NCBI RefSeq assembly: GCF_002257705.1
Contig: NZ_LSLK01000071.1
Coordinates: 59,207 to 123,206 of the forward strand
Direction of reading: 5' to 3'
DNA length: 64,000 bases
Source of the DNA: Sporomusa silvacetica DSM 10669
GTDB lineage: Bacteria > Bacillota > Negativicutes > Sporomusales > Sporomusaceae
In this document: positions 15,823 through 24,546 of the stretch, in pieces
Layout of the letters: every line of letters begins with the position of its first letter
Position numbering within the stretch: position 1 is the stretch's first letter
Notes under the pieces: generated by a model
Database searches by the model: none
Seen by the model: the letters and a program-made list of their open reading frames with translations, nothing else
What the model was told of the DNA's origin: nothing
Made by a program: the position numbers and the translations under genes

Positions 15823-17814
15823 ATGGCGATTGTTGCTTTGCCCATGATGGACCCTGTTTATATAGAATGGAAGAATTTTCTAAAAACAGGTAATCCCTAT
15901 AAGTGCAAAGCTCGTCAGCCGATTGTTGAGTCGTGGGACCGGTGTTATCATGGGGGGTTAGATCCTTATGATGATAAAATTCACCACGGGTTGGATGATT
16001 TGAAACTGCATAAGGTTTTAAAAGAAAAAGAGAAACTTATTGAGATAGCAAAACCCTTTATGTTTAAGCTTCATGAATTTTTTAAAGGAGCGGGCCTTAT
16101 AGTTGTATTAACTGACGAGAATGGCTGCATTCTTGAAATGTTATGTGACGAGGATACGCGGCAGCATCCAATGTCAAGATGCTTTTATCCTGGCATTAGC
16201 TGGCGGGAAGAAGCAGTAGGGACTAATGCCATTGGAACGGTGCTCAAGCTGGGAGAACCACTTCAGGTATCGGGTGCGGAGCATTATTGTAAAAAAATTC
16301 ATTCTTTTGTCTGCTCAGCAGCGTCAATTTTTGATTCTAATGGACGGATTATTGGTGTTCTAGATATATCCTACGCGTCCCGTGCGTCCCATTTGCATAC
16401 ATTGGGAATTGTAGCAGTTATTGCTGAAGCTATCACTGCGAAGTTAGGTACTTGGCAAAAACACTGTGAATTGGTTTTGCTTAACAAAAGGATGACCAAT
16501 TTTTTTAATACTGTTTCCGATGGTGTGCTTATCGTAGATAATAATGAGGTTGTAGTTGAAATAAACCCTGCTGGCAAAGCTATGCTTGGAAAGCCGGAGC
16601 AATATGTTGTAGGGATGGAACTTAATCGGTTATTTGACAGTAGATCAGGAGCGCTTCTAACTGCAAGTAAACGGTATCATAATATCGAAATAATTGTAGA
16701 TACTAAAGCAGATGGACATTTTGCAGCTTCTCGTGAGCCGATACTTAATGATCAAGACGTGATAACTGGTGGCATTATTTTTCTCAGACAAAGTAAACAA
16801 GTGAAAGGTATGGTAAATCATAGTAACGGCAACTCTGCAACTTTGCAGTTCAGCGATATTATTGGCAAAAGTGTTGAAATACGTGAAGCTATACATGTTG
16901 CAACACGGGCTGCGGCCACTTCATCAAATGTTTTGCTAAATGGTGAAAGTGGTACAGGTAAAGAAATATTTGCTCAGGCCATTCACAATCAAAGTAGCAA
17001 GCGTAATGGACCATTTGTGGCTGTCAATTGCGGAGCGATCCCACGGGAGTTGATTGGTAGTGAGTTATTTGGCTATGAGGAAGGGGCTTTTACAGGCGCG
17101 AAACGAGGCGGTAAACCAGGTAAATTCGAACTAGCTTCAGGTGGAACTCTTTTTTTGGACGAAATCGGTGACATGCCACTTGAACAGCAGACCGCCTTAC
17201 TAAGAGTGATACAAGAAAGAAAAGTGACGCGTATTGGCAGCGATAAGATGATTCCGGTTACTATTCGTTTGATTTGTGCCACACACAAGAATCTGCTGGA
17301 AGAAGTTGAAAAAGGGGCCTTTCGGCTTGATCTTTTTTATAGATTAAATGTGTTATCAATCATTATTCCGCCGTTACGGGAGCGCCGTGAAGATATACAA
17401 CCACTTTTTGAACATTTTTTAGAAAAGTTAAGCTGCGAACAGGGATGCGAATTTTCTGTGGCATCTGAAGTCATTCCTTATTTAACTGGATACCACTGGC
17501 CAGGTAATGTCCGAGAGCTACAAAACGTAATCGAACACGCGGCATGTTTAGCTGAAAATGGAGTTATTACTGTTGGTCATTTACCTGAAGTGCTTTTTGC
17601 ACCAGATTTATGCATGGTACTAGCATCACCGCAAACAGATGAGACTATTTTTAGCAGGGAACAAAGACAGAAGATGGCTGAATTTACAGAGAAATATAGG
17701 ATAATTAGTAAGCTTGATGCATTTGCTGGAAATGTTAGTCGAGTAGCGAAAGAATTAGGGATATCTCGAAAAACTTTATATAATAAGATGCGATTGCATG
17801 CTATCAAAAACTAG
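15823..17814 (+). CDS. Sigma-54-dependent activator, AcoR-like (GAF-PAS-AAA+-Fis HTH)
   Basis: A 663-residue bacterial enhancer-binding protein. The N-terminal segment [15 protein letters not shown] and GAF-type domain (~70-215, [15 protein letters not shown]) match the AcoR/acetoin-activator subgroup. A PAS domain follows (~225-320), then the AAA+ domain (~345-580) with Walker A GESGTGKE, the sigma-54 contact loop GAFTGA, and Walker [10 protein letters not shown], and a C-terminal Fis-type HTH with [17 protein letters not shown]. The ATG at 15823 has AAAGGAG eight bases upstream; an earlier GTG overlaps that site. It stands directly before an alcohol dehydrogenase gene with a -24/-12 promoter, so it probably activates that gene in response to an alcohol, aldehyde or related small ligand. 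Confidence 0.92.
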   Translation: MAIVALPMMDPVYIEWKNFLKTGNPYKCKARQPIVESWDRCYHGGLDPYDDKIHHGLDDLKLHKVLKEKEKLIEIAKPFMFKLHEFFKGAGLIVVLTDENGCILEMLCDEDTRQHPMSRCFYPGISWREEAVGTNAIGTVLKLGEPLQVSGAEHYCKKIHSFVCSAASIFDSNGRIIGVLDISYASRASHLHTLGIVAVIAEAITAKLGTWQKHCELVLLNKRMTNFFNTVSDGVLIVDNNEVVVEINPAGKAMLGKPEQYVVGMELNRLFDSRSGALLTASKRYHNIEIIVDTKADGHFAASREPILNDQDVITGGIIFLRQSKQVKGMVNHSNGNSATLQFSDIIGKSVEIREAIHVATRAAATSSNVLLNGESGTGKEIFAQAIHNQSSKRNGPFVAVNCGAIPRELIGSELFGYEEGAFTGAKRGGKPGKFELASGGTLFLDEIGDMPLEQQTALLRVIQERKVTRIGSDKMIPVTIRLICATHKNLLEEVEKGAFRLDLFYRLNVLSIIIPPLRERREDIQPLFEHFLEKLSCEQGCEFSVASEVIPYLTGYHWPGNVRELQNVIEHAACLAENGVITVGHLPEVLFAPDLCMVLASPQTDETIFSREQRQKMAEFTEKYRIISKLDAFAGNVSRVAKELGISRKTLYNKMRLHAIKN

Positions 17815-17843
17815 CCATAGCAACTTTGGCCAATCTTGTTTTA

Positions 17844-17934
17844 TCCAGATGGAAAGGTTAACTTTCCCTGGATAGAACGACTAAGGCTTCTGCCGGCGTC
17901 CTAAAGGACTTGGCACAAGTCAAGTCTTTTCTTA
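17844..17934 (+). repeat. Dispersed palindromic intergenic repeat, copy B (short form)
   Basis: Same family as copies A and C but lacking the internal ~22-nt ACCCCTAAAGGG segment. It keeps the nested GGAAAG/CTTTCC hairpin, GTCCTAAAGGAC and GACTTGGC-acaa-GTCAAGTC. It lies directly after the activator gene. Confidence 0.85.
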
Positions 17935-17961
17935 GCGCGCTAAAACAAGAAACTCTAAAGT

Positions 17962-18030
17962 AAGTGTTACCCTGGAGTGTGTAAGAAGTGTAACCTTATT
18001 GCACAATTTTACACACTCAAGGTAACACTT
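17962..18030 (+). promoter_or_regulatory. Long inverted repeat, candidate enhancer for the sigma-54 activator
   Basis: Left arm AAGTGTTACC-ctgg-AGTGTGTAA (17962-17984) and right arm TTACACACT-caa-GGTAACACTT (18009-18030) are perfect complements except for the short inner spacers. A further AGTGTAACC lies between them. It is centred about 155 bases upstream of the -24/-12 promoter, a normal enhancer distance. Confidence 0.65.
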
Positions 18031-18145
18031 ATGACGCAGTTGAGTAGCAGCCGCGATAGCCCACTGGATTAAGCTAACCCTAAAAATAGGCGGAATTACC
18101 GGGTTTAAGAGCAATTGACACTTTATTTTAAATTTTTTGAATAGT

Positions 18146-18161
18146 TGGCATAACACTTGCA
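18146..18161 (+). promoter_or_regulatory. Sigma-54 (-24/-12) promoter of the alcohol dehydrogenase gene
   Basis: TGGCATAACACTTGCA matches the sigma-54 consensus TGGCAC-N5-TTGCW, with GG and GC exactly ten bases apart. The transcript would have a leader of ~130 nt before the ADH ATG. Confidence 0.85.
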
Positions 18162-18304
18162 ATAATATAATGTGTAAGTGAAATAGCTAAGTGGGGCAGG
18201 CGATTACCTTTAGGATAAAACTGAATTTTAAAACTAAGGAGGTCGAAACTGGGGGTAACTTCGTTTGAGCCTATTTATAAAAAATTAAGGGGGAATTGTT
18301 AAGT

Positions 18305-19465
18305 ATGGAAAAGAAATCATTTGGGTATTTTAATCCGCCAGTAGCTATCATGGGCGTTGGGTGTCTTGAGGATATAGCTGATTACATTAAACCTATGGGA
18401 TTCAAAAAAGCGTTAATCGTTAGCGATAAAGTACTAGTTGAAATCAAACTTATCAAAAAACTTACCGATGTTCTTGATAAAGTTGGCGTAGGTTATGCTA
18501 TTTTTGATGGCGCTCAACCAAACCCAACAGTTGGTAACGTTAATGCTGGCTTAAAAATACTCAAAGACAATGGTTGCGATTTTGTAATGTCCTTCGGCGG
18601 CGGTTCACCACATGACTGCGCTAAAGGTATCGCTCTTGTTGCTTCTAACGGCGGCAAGATCGAAGATTATGAAGGCGTTAACAAATCAGCTAAACCGCAA
18701 ATGCCTTTGATCGCAGTTAATACCACTTCTGGTACTGCTAGCCAAATGACTCGTTTCTGTATCATTACCGATGAAACCAGACACGTTAAAATGGCTATCG
18801 TTGACTGGCATACAACTCCTATTATTGCTGTTGATGATGCTGATTTAATGCTTGCTATGCCTCCTTCCCTTACAGCTGCTACTGGTATGGATGCTTTGAC
18901 TCATGCAGTAGAAGCTTATGTTTCCATAATTGCTACCCCTGTTACTGACTGCGCAGCTATCAAAGCTATTGAATTAGTTTCCGGTTTCTTGAGAAGAGCT
19001 GTTAAAGACGGTAAAGATATTGAAGCTAGAGAAATGATGACTTATGCTGAATATCTTGCTGGTATTGCATTCAATAATGCTAGCTTAGGTTATGTACATG
19101 CAATGGCTCACCAGCTTGGTGGTTTCTATGATCTTCCACATGGTGTTTGTAATGCAATCTTGCTCCCAGCTGTTTCGGACTTCAATGCAAAAGTTGTTCC
19201 TGCAAGATTTGCCGATGTTGCTAAAGCTATGGGCGTAGATATTGCTGGCTTATCCGCTGCAGACGCTGCTGCTAAGGGTATCGCTGCTATTCGCCAACTT
19301 TCTGCCGACATCAATATTCCTGCCGGCCTGAAAGATCTTAGAGGCTTCAAAGAAAGCGATATTCCAACACTTACTGCCAATGCGCTAAAAGATGCTTGCG
19401 GCCTTACTAATCCTAAACAAGCTACTCCTGAAGAAATCACTGGTATCTACAAAGCTGCTATTTAA
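18305..19465 (+). CDS. Iron-containing alcohol dehydrogenase
   Basis: A 386-residue type III (Fe-dependent) alcohol dehydrogenase, normal for the family. The Rossmann-like nucleotide region has [11 protein letters not shown] (~100-110), followed by [12 protein letters not shown]. The iron-ligand region includes [11 protein letters not shown] (~196-206, signature) and [16 protein letters not shown] (~263-278). It would reduce aldehydes such as acetaldehyde to alcohols with NAD(P)H, or the reverse. The ATG at 18305 has AAGGGGG upstream; an earlier TTG is too close to it. It is driven by a sigma-54 promoter and an adjacent activator, and links to AOR as the next step of acid-to-alcohol reduction (inference). 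Confidence 0.92.
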   Translation: MEKKSFGYFNPPVAIMGVGCLEDIADYIKPMGFKKALIVSDKVLVEIKLIKKLTDVLDKVGVGYAIFDGAQPNPTVGNVNAGLKILKDNGCDFVMSFGGGSPHDCAKGIALVASNGGKIEDYEGVNKSAKPQMPLIAVNTTSGTASQMTRFCIITDETRHVKMAIVDWHTTPIIAVDDADLMLAMPPSLTAATGMDALTHAVEAYVSIIATPVTDCAAIKAIELVSGFLRRAVKDGKDIEAREMMTYAEYLAGIAFNNASLGYVHAMAHQLGGFYDLPHGVCNAILLPAVSDFNAKVVPARFADVAKAMGVDIAGLSAADAAAKGIAAIRQLSADINIPAGLKDLRGFKESDIPTLTANALKDACGLTNPKQATPEEITGIYKAAI

Positions 19466-19520
19466 TTAAGTGAATTATATAATCAAAGAAGATTGAAATA
19501 GTTACCATTTGATAGTAAAA

Positions 19521-19568
19521 AAGGTTGGTTTATATTCATCATCGTATGATATAAACCAACCTGATTTA
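19521..19568 (+). terminator. Terminator-like hairpin after the ADH gene
   Basis: Stem AGGTTGGTTTATAT with ATATAAACCAACCT (14 bp, perfect), 13-nt loop, only a moderate T-rich tail. Confidence 0.65.
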
Positions 19569-19655
19569 TATTTTCAGGGAGTTTCTTTTACGATACAAGT
19601 ATAGTAGAGCGTGACATTTGATTTTCCGATAACAGGTCGTTTCAATGATATTTTG

Positions 19656-19664
19656 TGGTATAAT
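19656..19664 (+). promoter_or_regulatory. Extended -10 promoter for the second moaD-like gene
   Basis: TGGTATAAT, a perfect TATAAT with TGn extension, about 80 bases upstream of the MoaD-like ATG. No strong -35 is seen. Confidence 0.5.
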
Positions 19665-19746
19665 GAAACAAGTGAAGATTGTTTTTAGCACCGATAACAA
19701 AATGCCGATTGTCCTCATAAACTGGTCATATAAGGGAGGAATATAG

Positions 19747-20070
19747 ATGCCGGAACAAGCTGGGAGAACTATCGAGGTTCGGGGGTTTCTTCATTTGTAT
19801 AAAGTTTTTAAGGAAAAAAACTGGCCTACTCCATTAATTATTGATCTTGAGGAGTCCACTACAGGCACTTTGCTAGCTGAGAAACTAGCGATTCCCCTGG
19901 ATGAAGTTGAAATAGTTTTTGTAAATGGTTTTGCGCAGTCCTTAGATTACCCGATTCATCCAGGCGACAGGGTTGCTTTCGTTCCCCCAGGCTGTCCAGG
20001 TCCATATCGAATGGCTTTAGGTTTTTATTCAAAAAATCAGAAAAATAAATTTAATTTTGTTCGGAAATAA
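19747..20070 (+). CDS. MoaD/ThiS-like protein lacking a terminal Gly-Gly
   Basis: A 107-residue ubiquitin-fold protein of the MoaD/ThiS superfamily. The core resembles the carrier at 15535 (second half: EIVFVNGFAQ, then GDRVAFVPPGCPGPYR). Instead of ending in Gly-Gly the chain continues for ~25 residues after PGCPGPYR. Without a terminal diglycine it cannot be adenylated in the standard way unless it is processed first. It may be a non-carrier subunit, or a carrier matured by proteolysis. GGGAGG lies ahead of the ATG. It probably opens the transcript running into moeA and tup genes. Confidence 0.75.
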   Translation: MPEQAGRTIEVRGFLHLYKVFKEKNWPTPLIIDLEESTTGTLLAEKLAIPLDEVEIVFVNGFAQSLDYPIHPGDRVAFVPPGCPGPYRMALGFYSKNQKNKFNFVRK

Positions 20071-20251
20071 TCGATAGTTTATAGCTTTGATGGTAAATAT
20101 AGTAATCTGCGTATAGAAACTCTTCCAATACCAAAGCAGCGAAGATAGTGAAAAAATGAACGGTTGCAAAGACGCGTCAGCCGTTATCTAAAAATAAAGG
20201 AGTTGAAAAGCCGAATAAGAGCGCAAGCTTACTAAAACTTAAAAGGCAACT

Positions 20252-20287
20252 TAACAAAACTAATCCCAAGTAACGTAAGTTTTGTTA
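20252..20287 (+). other. Hairpin in the moaD2-moeA gap
   Basis: TAACAAAACT pairs with AGTTTTGTTA across a 16-nt loop. No T run follows, so it looks more like a leader hairpin than a terminator. The rest of the 20071-20334 gap shows a small hairpin AACGG/CCGTT at ~20160-20190 and nothing else. Confidence 0.4.
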
Positions 20288-20334
20288 TAGAAGCTATAAG
20301 TTTTTATGAGTTTCTTGCAACGGCTTTCGATGTT

Positions 20335-20538
20335 ATGAAATCAATTGCAATATATGAAGATCTTAAAAATAAAATTATTGAGTTAGCGAAAGAGGGAAAG
20401 CTAACTTGTGAGCAAGCTCATCAGTTAGCTGAGGCTGAAGGCGTGTCGCTAATAATCATAGGTAAGGTGGCTAAAGAAGCTGGGGTAAGAATTTGCGATT
20501 GCCAATTAGGCTGTTTTGGGAAGTATAAGGAGCGTTAA
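20335..20538 (+). CDS. Small conserved-looking protein with C-terminal CDCQLGCFGK motif
   Basis: A 67-residue protein. The central region LTCEQAHQLAEAEGVSLIIIG has the spacing of a helix-turn-helix, and the C-terminus carries three cysteines (ICDCQLGCFGK) that could bind a metal or cluster. No clear Shine-Dalgarno is seen before the ATG. It ends two bases before the moeA start, so translation may be coupled. I do not recognise the family; its position suggests a role in, or sensing of, molybdenum/tungsten cofactor synthesis (inference). Confidence 0.55.
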   Translation: MKSIAIYEDLKNKIIELAKEGKLTCEQAHQLAEAEGVSLIIIGKVAKEAGVRICDCQLGCFGKYKER

Positions 20539-20540
20539 TT

Positions 20541-21779
20541 ATGGAGTATTTTAATTGTATAGCTTTAAAAGAGGCCGAACAATTGATAGTGAATAAATTA
20601 GAGGGGCTTATAGTTGGGAGCGAACAAGTCTCTTTGGTCGAATCTTTAGGACGCATTGTAGCAGAAGAGGTTGTTAGTAAAGAAGATTTGCCGCCTTTTA
20701 GCCGGTCGACTGTTGATGGGTTTGCAGTCCGAGGCATGGATACATTTGGGGCGGGGGAAGGTGTGCCTGCGTTATTTGATATTGTGGGTGAAGTGGCTAT
20801 GGGGCAGCAGACGGTTGTTCAGATAAAACCTGGACAGGCTGTGACTATACCCACTGGTGGTATGCTGCCAAGTGGAGCAGATGCTGTCGTTATGATGGAA
20901 CATGCAGAACGACCTGATAGTAGTAGTCTATTAGTGCTAAAGGCAGTTGCACCTGGAGAAAATGTAGTTGTTAAAGGTGAAGACATTAGTGTAGGACGCC
21001 AATTGCTGCAGCAGGGGCAGAAAATTCTGCCGCAGGACATTGGGGCGTTGGCCGCCTGTGGTTGTGTAGCAGTATCAGTACGACAGAAGCCTGAGGTCGC
21101 AATTATTTCCACCGGTGATGAGGTGGTCGATGTGGATTGCACCCCGGTAGGCGGCCAAATTCGTGATATTAATTCCTATGCATTGGCAGCAATGCTTGAA
21201 GACGCCGGGTGTAGAGTTAGTCGCAATGGAATAGTAAAAGACCAATATGAGGATTTGTTAGCAGCATTATCGCAGGCAGTAAACCATTGTAATCTGGTAG
21301 TTGTATCAGGCGGTAGTTCAGTTGGAGTTAGAGATCATACTGTCAGAGTCATTAAAGAACTGGGGAAATCTGATGTAGTATTTCACGGGGTAGCAATAAA
21401 ACCTGGCAAACCTACTATTTTTGGCATGATTGGAAAAGTGCCAGTATTTGGTTTACCAGGGCATCCAGTGGCTGCGATGACTGTTTGTGGTCAAATAGTA
21501 AAACCAGCAATACAAATTCTCCTTGGTCAGACTGTTAGAGATGTTTATACTATACCAGCACGGCTGTCGCGCAGTATGGCTTCAGTGCCAGGCAGAGATG
21601 ATTTTATTAGAGTGCAATTAAGTAAGAAGGCTAGTGAATATTGGGCTGAGCCGGTTTTGGGAAAATCGGGTTTAATTAGTACCATGTCTGCAGCTGATGG
21701 CATTGTACATATTGCAGCTGACAAAGGCGGCTTATATAGTGAGGAAATGGTACAAGTGGAGCTTATTACAAAACAGTAA
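20541..21779 (+). CDS. moeA: Molybdopterin molybdotransferase (MoeA)
   Basis: A 412-residue MoeA of usual size. It inserts molybdate or tungstate into adenylylated molybdopterin. N-terminal domains carry PPFSRSTVDGFAVRG (~50-64) and PTGGMLPSGADAVVMMEHAE (~99-118). The MogA-like domain has ISTGDEVVD and VVSGGSSVG, and the GLPGHPVAAM active-site motif precedes a C-terminal beta domain. AAGGAG precedes the ATG. The following gene is a second MoeA, a pairing often seen in tungsten-using anaerobes, where one copy may serve W and the other Mo (family knowledge; the assignment here is open). Confidence 0.93.
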   Translation: MEYFNCIALKEAEQLIVNKLEGLIVGSEQVSLVESLGRIVAEEVVSKEDLPPFSRSTVDGFAVRGMDTFGAGEGVPALFDIVGEVAMGQQTVVQIKPGQAVTIPTGGMLPSGADAVVMMEHAERPDSSSLLVLKAVAPGENVVVKGEDISVGRQLLQQGQKILPQDIGALAACGCVAVSVRQKPEVAIISTGDEVVDVDCTPVGGQIRDINSYALAAMLEDAGCRVSRNGIVKDQYEDLLAALSQAVNHCNLVVVSGGSSVGVRDHTVRVIKELGKSDVVFHGVAIKPGKPTIFGMIGKVPVFGLPGHPVAAMTVCGQIVKPAIQILLGQTVRDVYTIPARLSRSMASVPGRDDFIRVQLSKKASEYWAEPVLGKSGLISTMSAADGIVHIAADKGGLYSEEMVQVELITKQ

Positions 21780-21791
21780 GGATGAGGCATT

Positions 21792-23732
21792 TTGTATAAA
21801 GTTAAAGCGTATTTAGATAGCCTGCCCCGGGATCAGGCTGAGAAATTATGGTGGGAAAAACTTATCGCTGTGGATTATTTCACTAATTTGCCTGTGGAAG
21901 AAGTTAGTATCAGTGATGCGTTAGGACGAGTAACTGCTCAGTGCGTATATGCTAGACAGTCAGTGCCACATTATAATGGGTCGGCAATGGACGGTATTGC
22001 GGTAAAGGCCCAGGATACCTTTGGTGCAGGCGAAACTACCCCGAAAAAATTGCTTGTGCTGAAGGTTGGCGAGCCATTTGTAGACGCAGGCTGCTATATC
22101 GTAGATACTGGTGATTTAATGCCAATCGGTACGAATGCGGTCATAATGGTTGAGGATGTACATTTATCAAATGGATATGCTGATATTATTGCGGCTGCTG
22201 CGCCGTGGCAGCATGTTCGTGTTATTGGCGAAGATATTGTGGCTAATGAAATGGTATTGACAGAACACCATGTTATTACTCCCTCGGATATTGCGGCTTT
22301 GCTAGCAGCAGGACTGGATAGTGTAGCAGTTGTCGCTAAGCCTAAAGTGGCAGTCATTCCTACCGGCAGCGAATTAGTGGCGACTCATCAGGAGCTTACG
22401 CCAGGGGCTATTTTAGATGTTAATTCCCATATGTTGTGTGCGGCTGTGACCACTTGGGGTGGCGAGCCGAAACGGCATGAGATCGTTTATGATGATTATC
22501 AAAAGATTAAAACGGCTATTGCTGACAGTTTGCAGGCTTGTGATATGGTCATTACTAATGCTGGAACTTCAGCTGGTACGGAGGACTTTACTGCCGATAT
22601 ACTCTCAGAGCTCGGTGAGGTGTTGGTACATGGTGTAGCAATTAAACCAGGTAAACCGGTAGTGCTGGCAATCTGCCAGGGAAAACCTGTCATCGGGCTT
22701 CCTGGGTATCCGGTATCAGCGATGTTGACAGCTGAACTATTTGTTCGTAATGTACTGCATGCTAGGCAGAAACTGCCTCAACCGAAGGTTGAAACAGTGG
22801 CGGCCACTATATCCAGACAAATTTACTCGCATATTGGTGTAGAAGAATATGTTAGGGTGTCGCTAGGCGAAGTTCAAGGAAAATTTGTTGCTGCACCGTT
22901 AGCACGCGGAGCGGGCTTAATAAGTTCCTTAACTAAGGCTCAGGGGATGGTGGTCATTAAAGAGACTAACGATGGTCTGTCTGCGGGAACTGTTACAGAG
23001 GTTAAACTATTTGGCAGACAACAGGCCAGTAAAAATATTTTATCAATAGGTAGTCATGACCTTGCGCTCGAGATTCTAGGTGTATTTTTAGGCCGGCAGG
23101 CTAACCTTTCGTTGTCTTGTGCCAATGTTGGTAGTATGGGCGGTATTATGGCGATACGCAATAATGAGGCGCATATTGCGGGGATACATCTGCTTGATGA
23201 AAAGACTGGTGAATTTAATGTTTCCTATGTAAACCGCTATTTAAAAAACAATGAATCTTGGCGATTGGTACATTTAGCTATGCGAGATCAAGGGTTAATG
23301 GTTTTACCGGGAAATCCCAAAGGGATTCAGGGACTGGGTGACTTAGTACGCTCAGATATTGAATACGTCAATCGCCAGCGGGGCGCTGGCACACGAATGT
23401 TATTGGATTATCAGCTGCAAAAAATGAATATAGAGTCTAGTAAAATAGTCGGCTATGATAAAGAGGTTGGCACTCATATGGCAGTAGCAGCCACAATTGC
23501 AGGCGGTTCTGCTGATACCGGTATGGGTATACGTGCTGCAGCTAAAGCACTTGGACTGGATTTTATTCCAGTAGGCCAGGAACGGTATGATCTAATTTTG
23601 AATTTTTCACCTGAAGATGAAAGGCCCGCGTTAATTATAAAGATTTTACAGTCGCCAGAGTTTCGGCAGCAAGTTGAGGCGCTCGGTGGGTATGATTTGA
23701 CGGATGCTGGGAAATTGATGGCTCTGAGTTGA
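21792..23732 (+). CDS. MoeA fused to a C-terminal molybdate/tungstate-binding-protein-like domain
   Basis: A 646-residue two-part protein. Residues 1-~410 are a full MoeA (SVPHYNGSAMDGIAVKAQD, DVNSHM, VITNAGTSAGTEDF, GLPGYPVSAM). Residues ~420-646 are a type-II periplasmic-binding-protein fold (COG1910-like), starting SIGSHDLALEILGVFL and including NRQRGAGTRMLLDYQL and GSADTGMGIRAAAKAL. The fused domain has no signal peptide, so it is cytoplasmic and may bind the oxyanion or cofactor for delivery or sensing. TTG start with GATGAGG upstream, 12 bases after moeA. Roughly 400 residues is normal for MoeA; the fusion is a known but less common architecture. Confidence 0.9.
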   Translation: MYKVKAYLDSLPRDQAEKLWWEKLIAVDYFTNLPVEEVSISDALGRVTAQCVYARQSVPHYNGSAMDGIAVKAQDTFGAGETTPKKLLVLKVGEPFVDAGCYIVDTGDLMPIGTNAVIMVEDVHLSNGYADIIAAAAPWQHVRVIGEDIVANEMVLTEHHVITPSDIAALLAAGLDSVAVVAKPKVAVIPTGSELVATHQELTPGAILDVNSHMLCAAVTTWGGEPKRHEIVYDDYQKIKTAIADSLQACDMVITNAGTSAGTEDFTADILSELGEVLVHGVAIKPGKPVVLAICQGKPVIGLPGYPVSAMLTAELFVRNVLHARQKLPQPKVETVAATISRQIYSHIGVEEYVRVSLGEVQGKFVAAPLARGAGLISSLTKAQGMVVIKETNDGLSAGTVTEVKLFGRQQASKNILSIGSHDLALEILGVFLGRQANLSLSCANVGSMGGIMAIRNNEAHIAGIHLLDEKTGEFNVSYVNRYLKNNESWRLVHLAMRDQGLMVLPGNPKGIQGLGDLVRSDIEYVNRQRGAGTRMLLDYQLQKMNIESSKIVGYDKEVGTHMAVAATIAGGSADTGMGIRAAAKALGLDFIPVGQERYDLILNFSPEDERPALIIKILQSPEFRQQVEALGGYDLTDAGKLMALS

Positions 23733-23841
23733 TAATGGGAGGGTGTTAGAGATACTGGTAGAAGGCGATGTTCGGACAAGCTTTGTTTTTTGCGGATGCT
23801 GGGAAAACTGAAAAAGATTTCGGATTATAAGAGGATTTGGT

Positions 23842-24546
23842 ATGGATAGTATTTTTTCAGGGCTGATTCAGGCGCTATATCTGCTGGTAAATGGCGATGC
23901 GGAGGTTTATGAGGTTGCCATTTTAACCATTAAGGTTTCTGGTTTTGCAACTTTACTTAGTGTGGGCATTGGAGTCCCTGTAGGTTTGTGGTTGGCATTG
24001 AAAGAATTCACAGGTAAACGTTTTTTACTCAGTCTAATTAACTTTGGGATGGGGTTACCGCCAGTTGTTGTAGGCTTATTTGTCAGTTTGCTTTTATGGA
24101 GATACGGTCCATTGGGAATGCTGGGTTTAATGTACACGGTCTGGGCGATGATTATCGCTCAGGCCGTTATTGCCAGTCCCATTGTGGCTGGCTTAAGTTT
24201 TGCGGCACTTAGTGGGCTCAATCCCAAATTACGCCTACAGTTACTATCTCTAGGCGCTGCCGAGTGGCAGGCTAATTGGTTGTTAATTAAAGAAGCTAAA
24301 TTAGGTTTATTAGCGGCGGTTATGGCTGGTTTCGGCGGCGTAGTTTCAGAGGTTGGGGCATCAATGATGGTAGGCGGCAATATTAAAGGCGAGACTAGGG
24401 TGCTTACTACTGCTACGGTTATGGAAGTGGGCAAAGGTAATTACGATATTGCACTAGCACTCAGTTTTGTTTTGTTGATTGTCGTTTATGGGATAGTAGC
24501 TTTGTTAACCTATTTGCAAAATAGTGGAAAGCGAGATAGCATATGA
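23842..24546 (+). CDS. tupB: Tungstate-type ABC transporter permease (TupB)
   Basis: A 234-residue permease with about five hydrophobic helices and the EAA-type loop SLGAAEWQANWLLIKEAKLG (~155-174). The GGVVSEVGASMMVGGNI segment (~182-198) is characteristic of TupB/WtpB-like tungstate and molybdate permeases. It moves the oxyanion across the membrane with TupC. It overlaps tupC by 4 bases (ATGA). No TupA binding protein is encoded next to it, which is unusual. Confidence 0.88.
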   Translation: MDSIFSGLIQALYLLVNGDAEVYEVAILTIKVSGFATLLSVGIGVPVGLWLALKEFTGKRFLLSLINFGMGLPPVVVGLFVSLLLWRYGPLGMLGLMYTVWAMIIAQAVIASPIVAGLSFAALSGLNPKLRLQLLSLGAAEWQANWLLIKEAKLGLLAAVMAGFGGVVSEVGASMMVGGNIKGETRVLTTATVMEVGKGNYDIALALSFVLLIVVYGIVALLTYLQNSGKRDSI

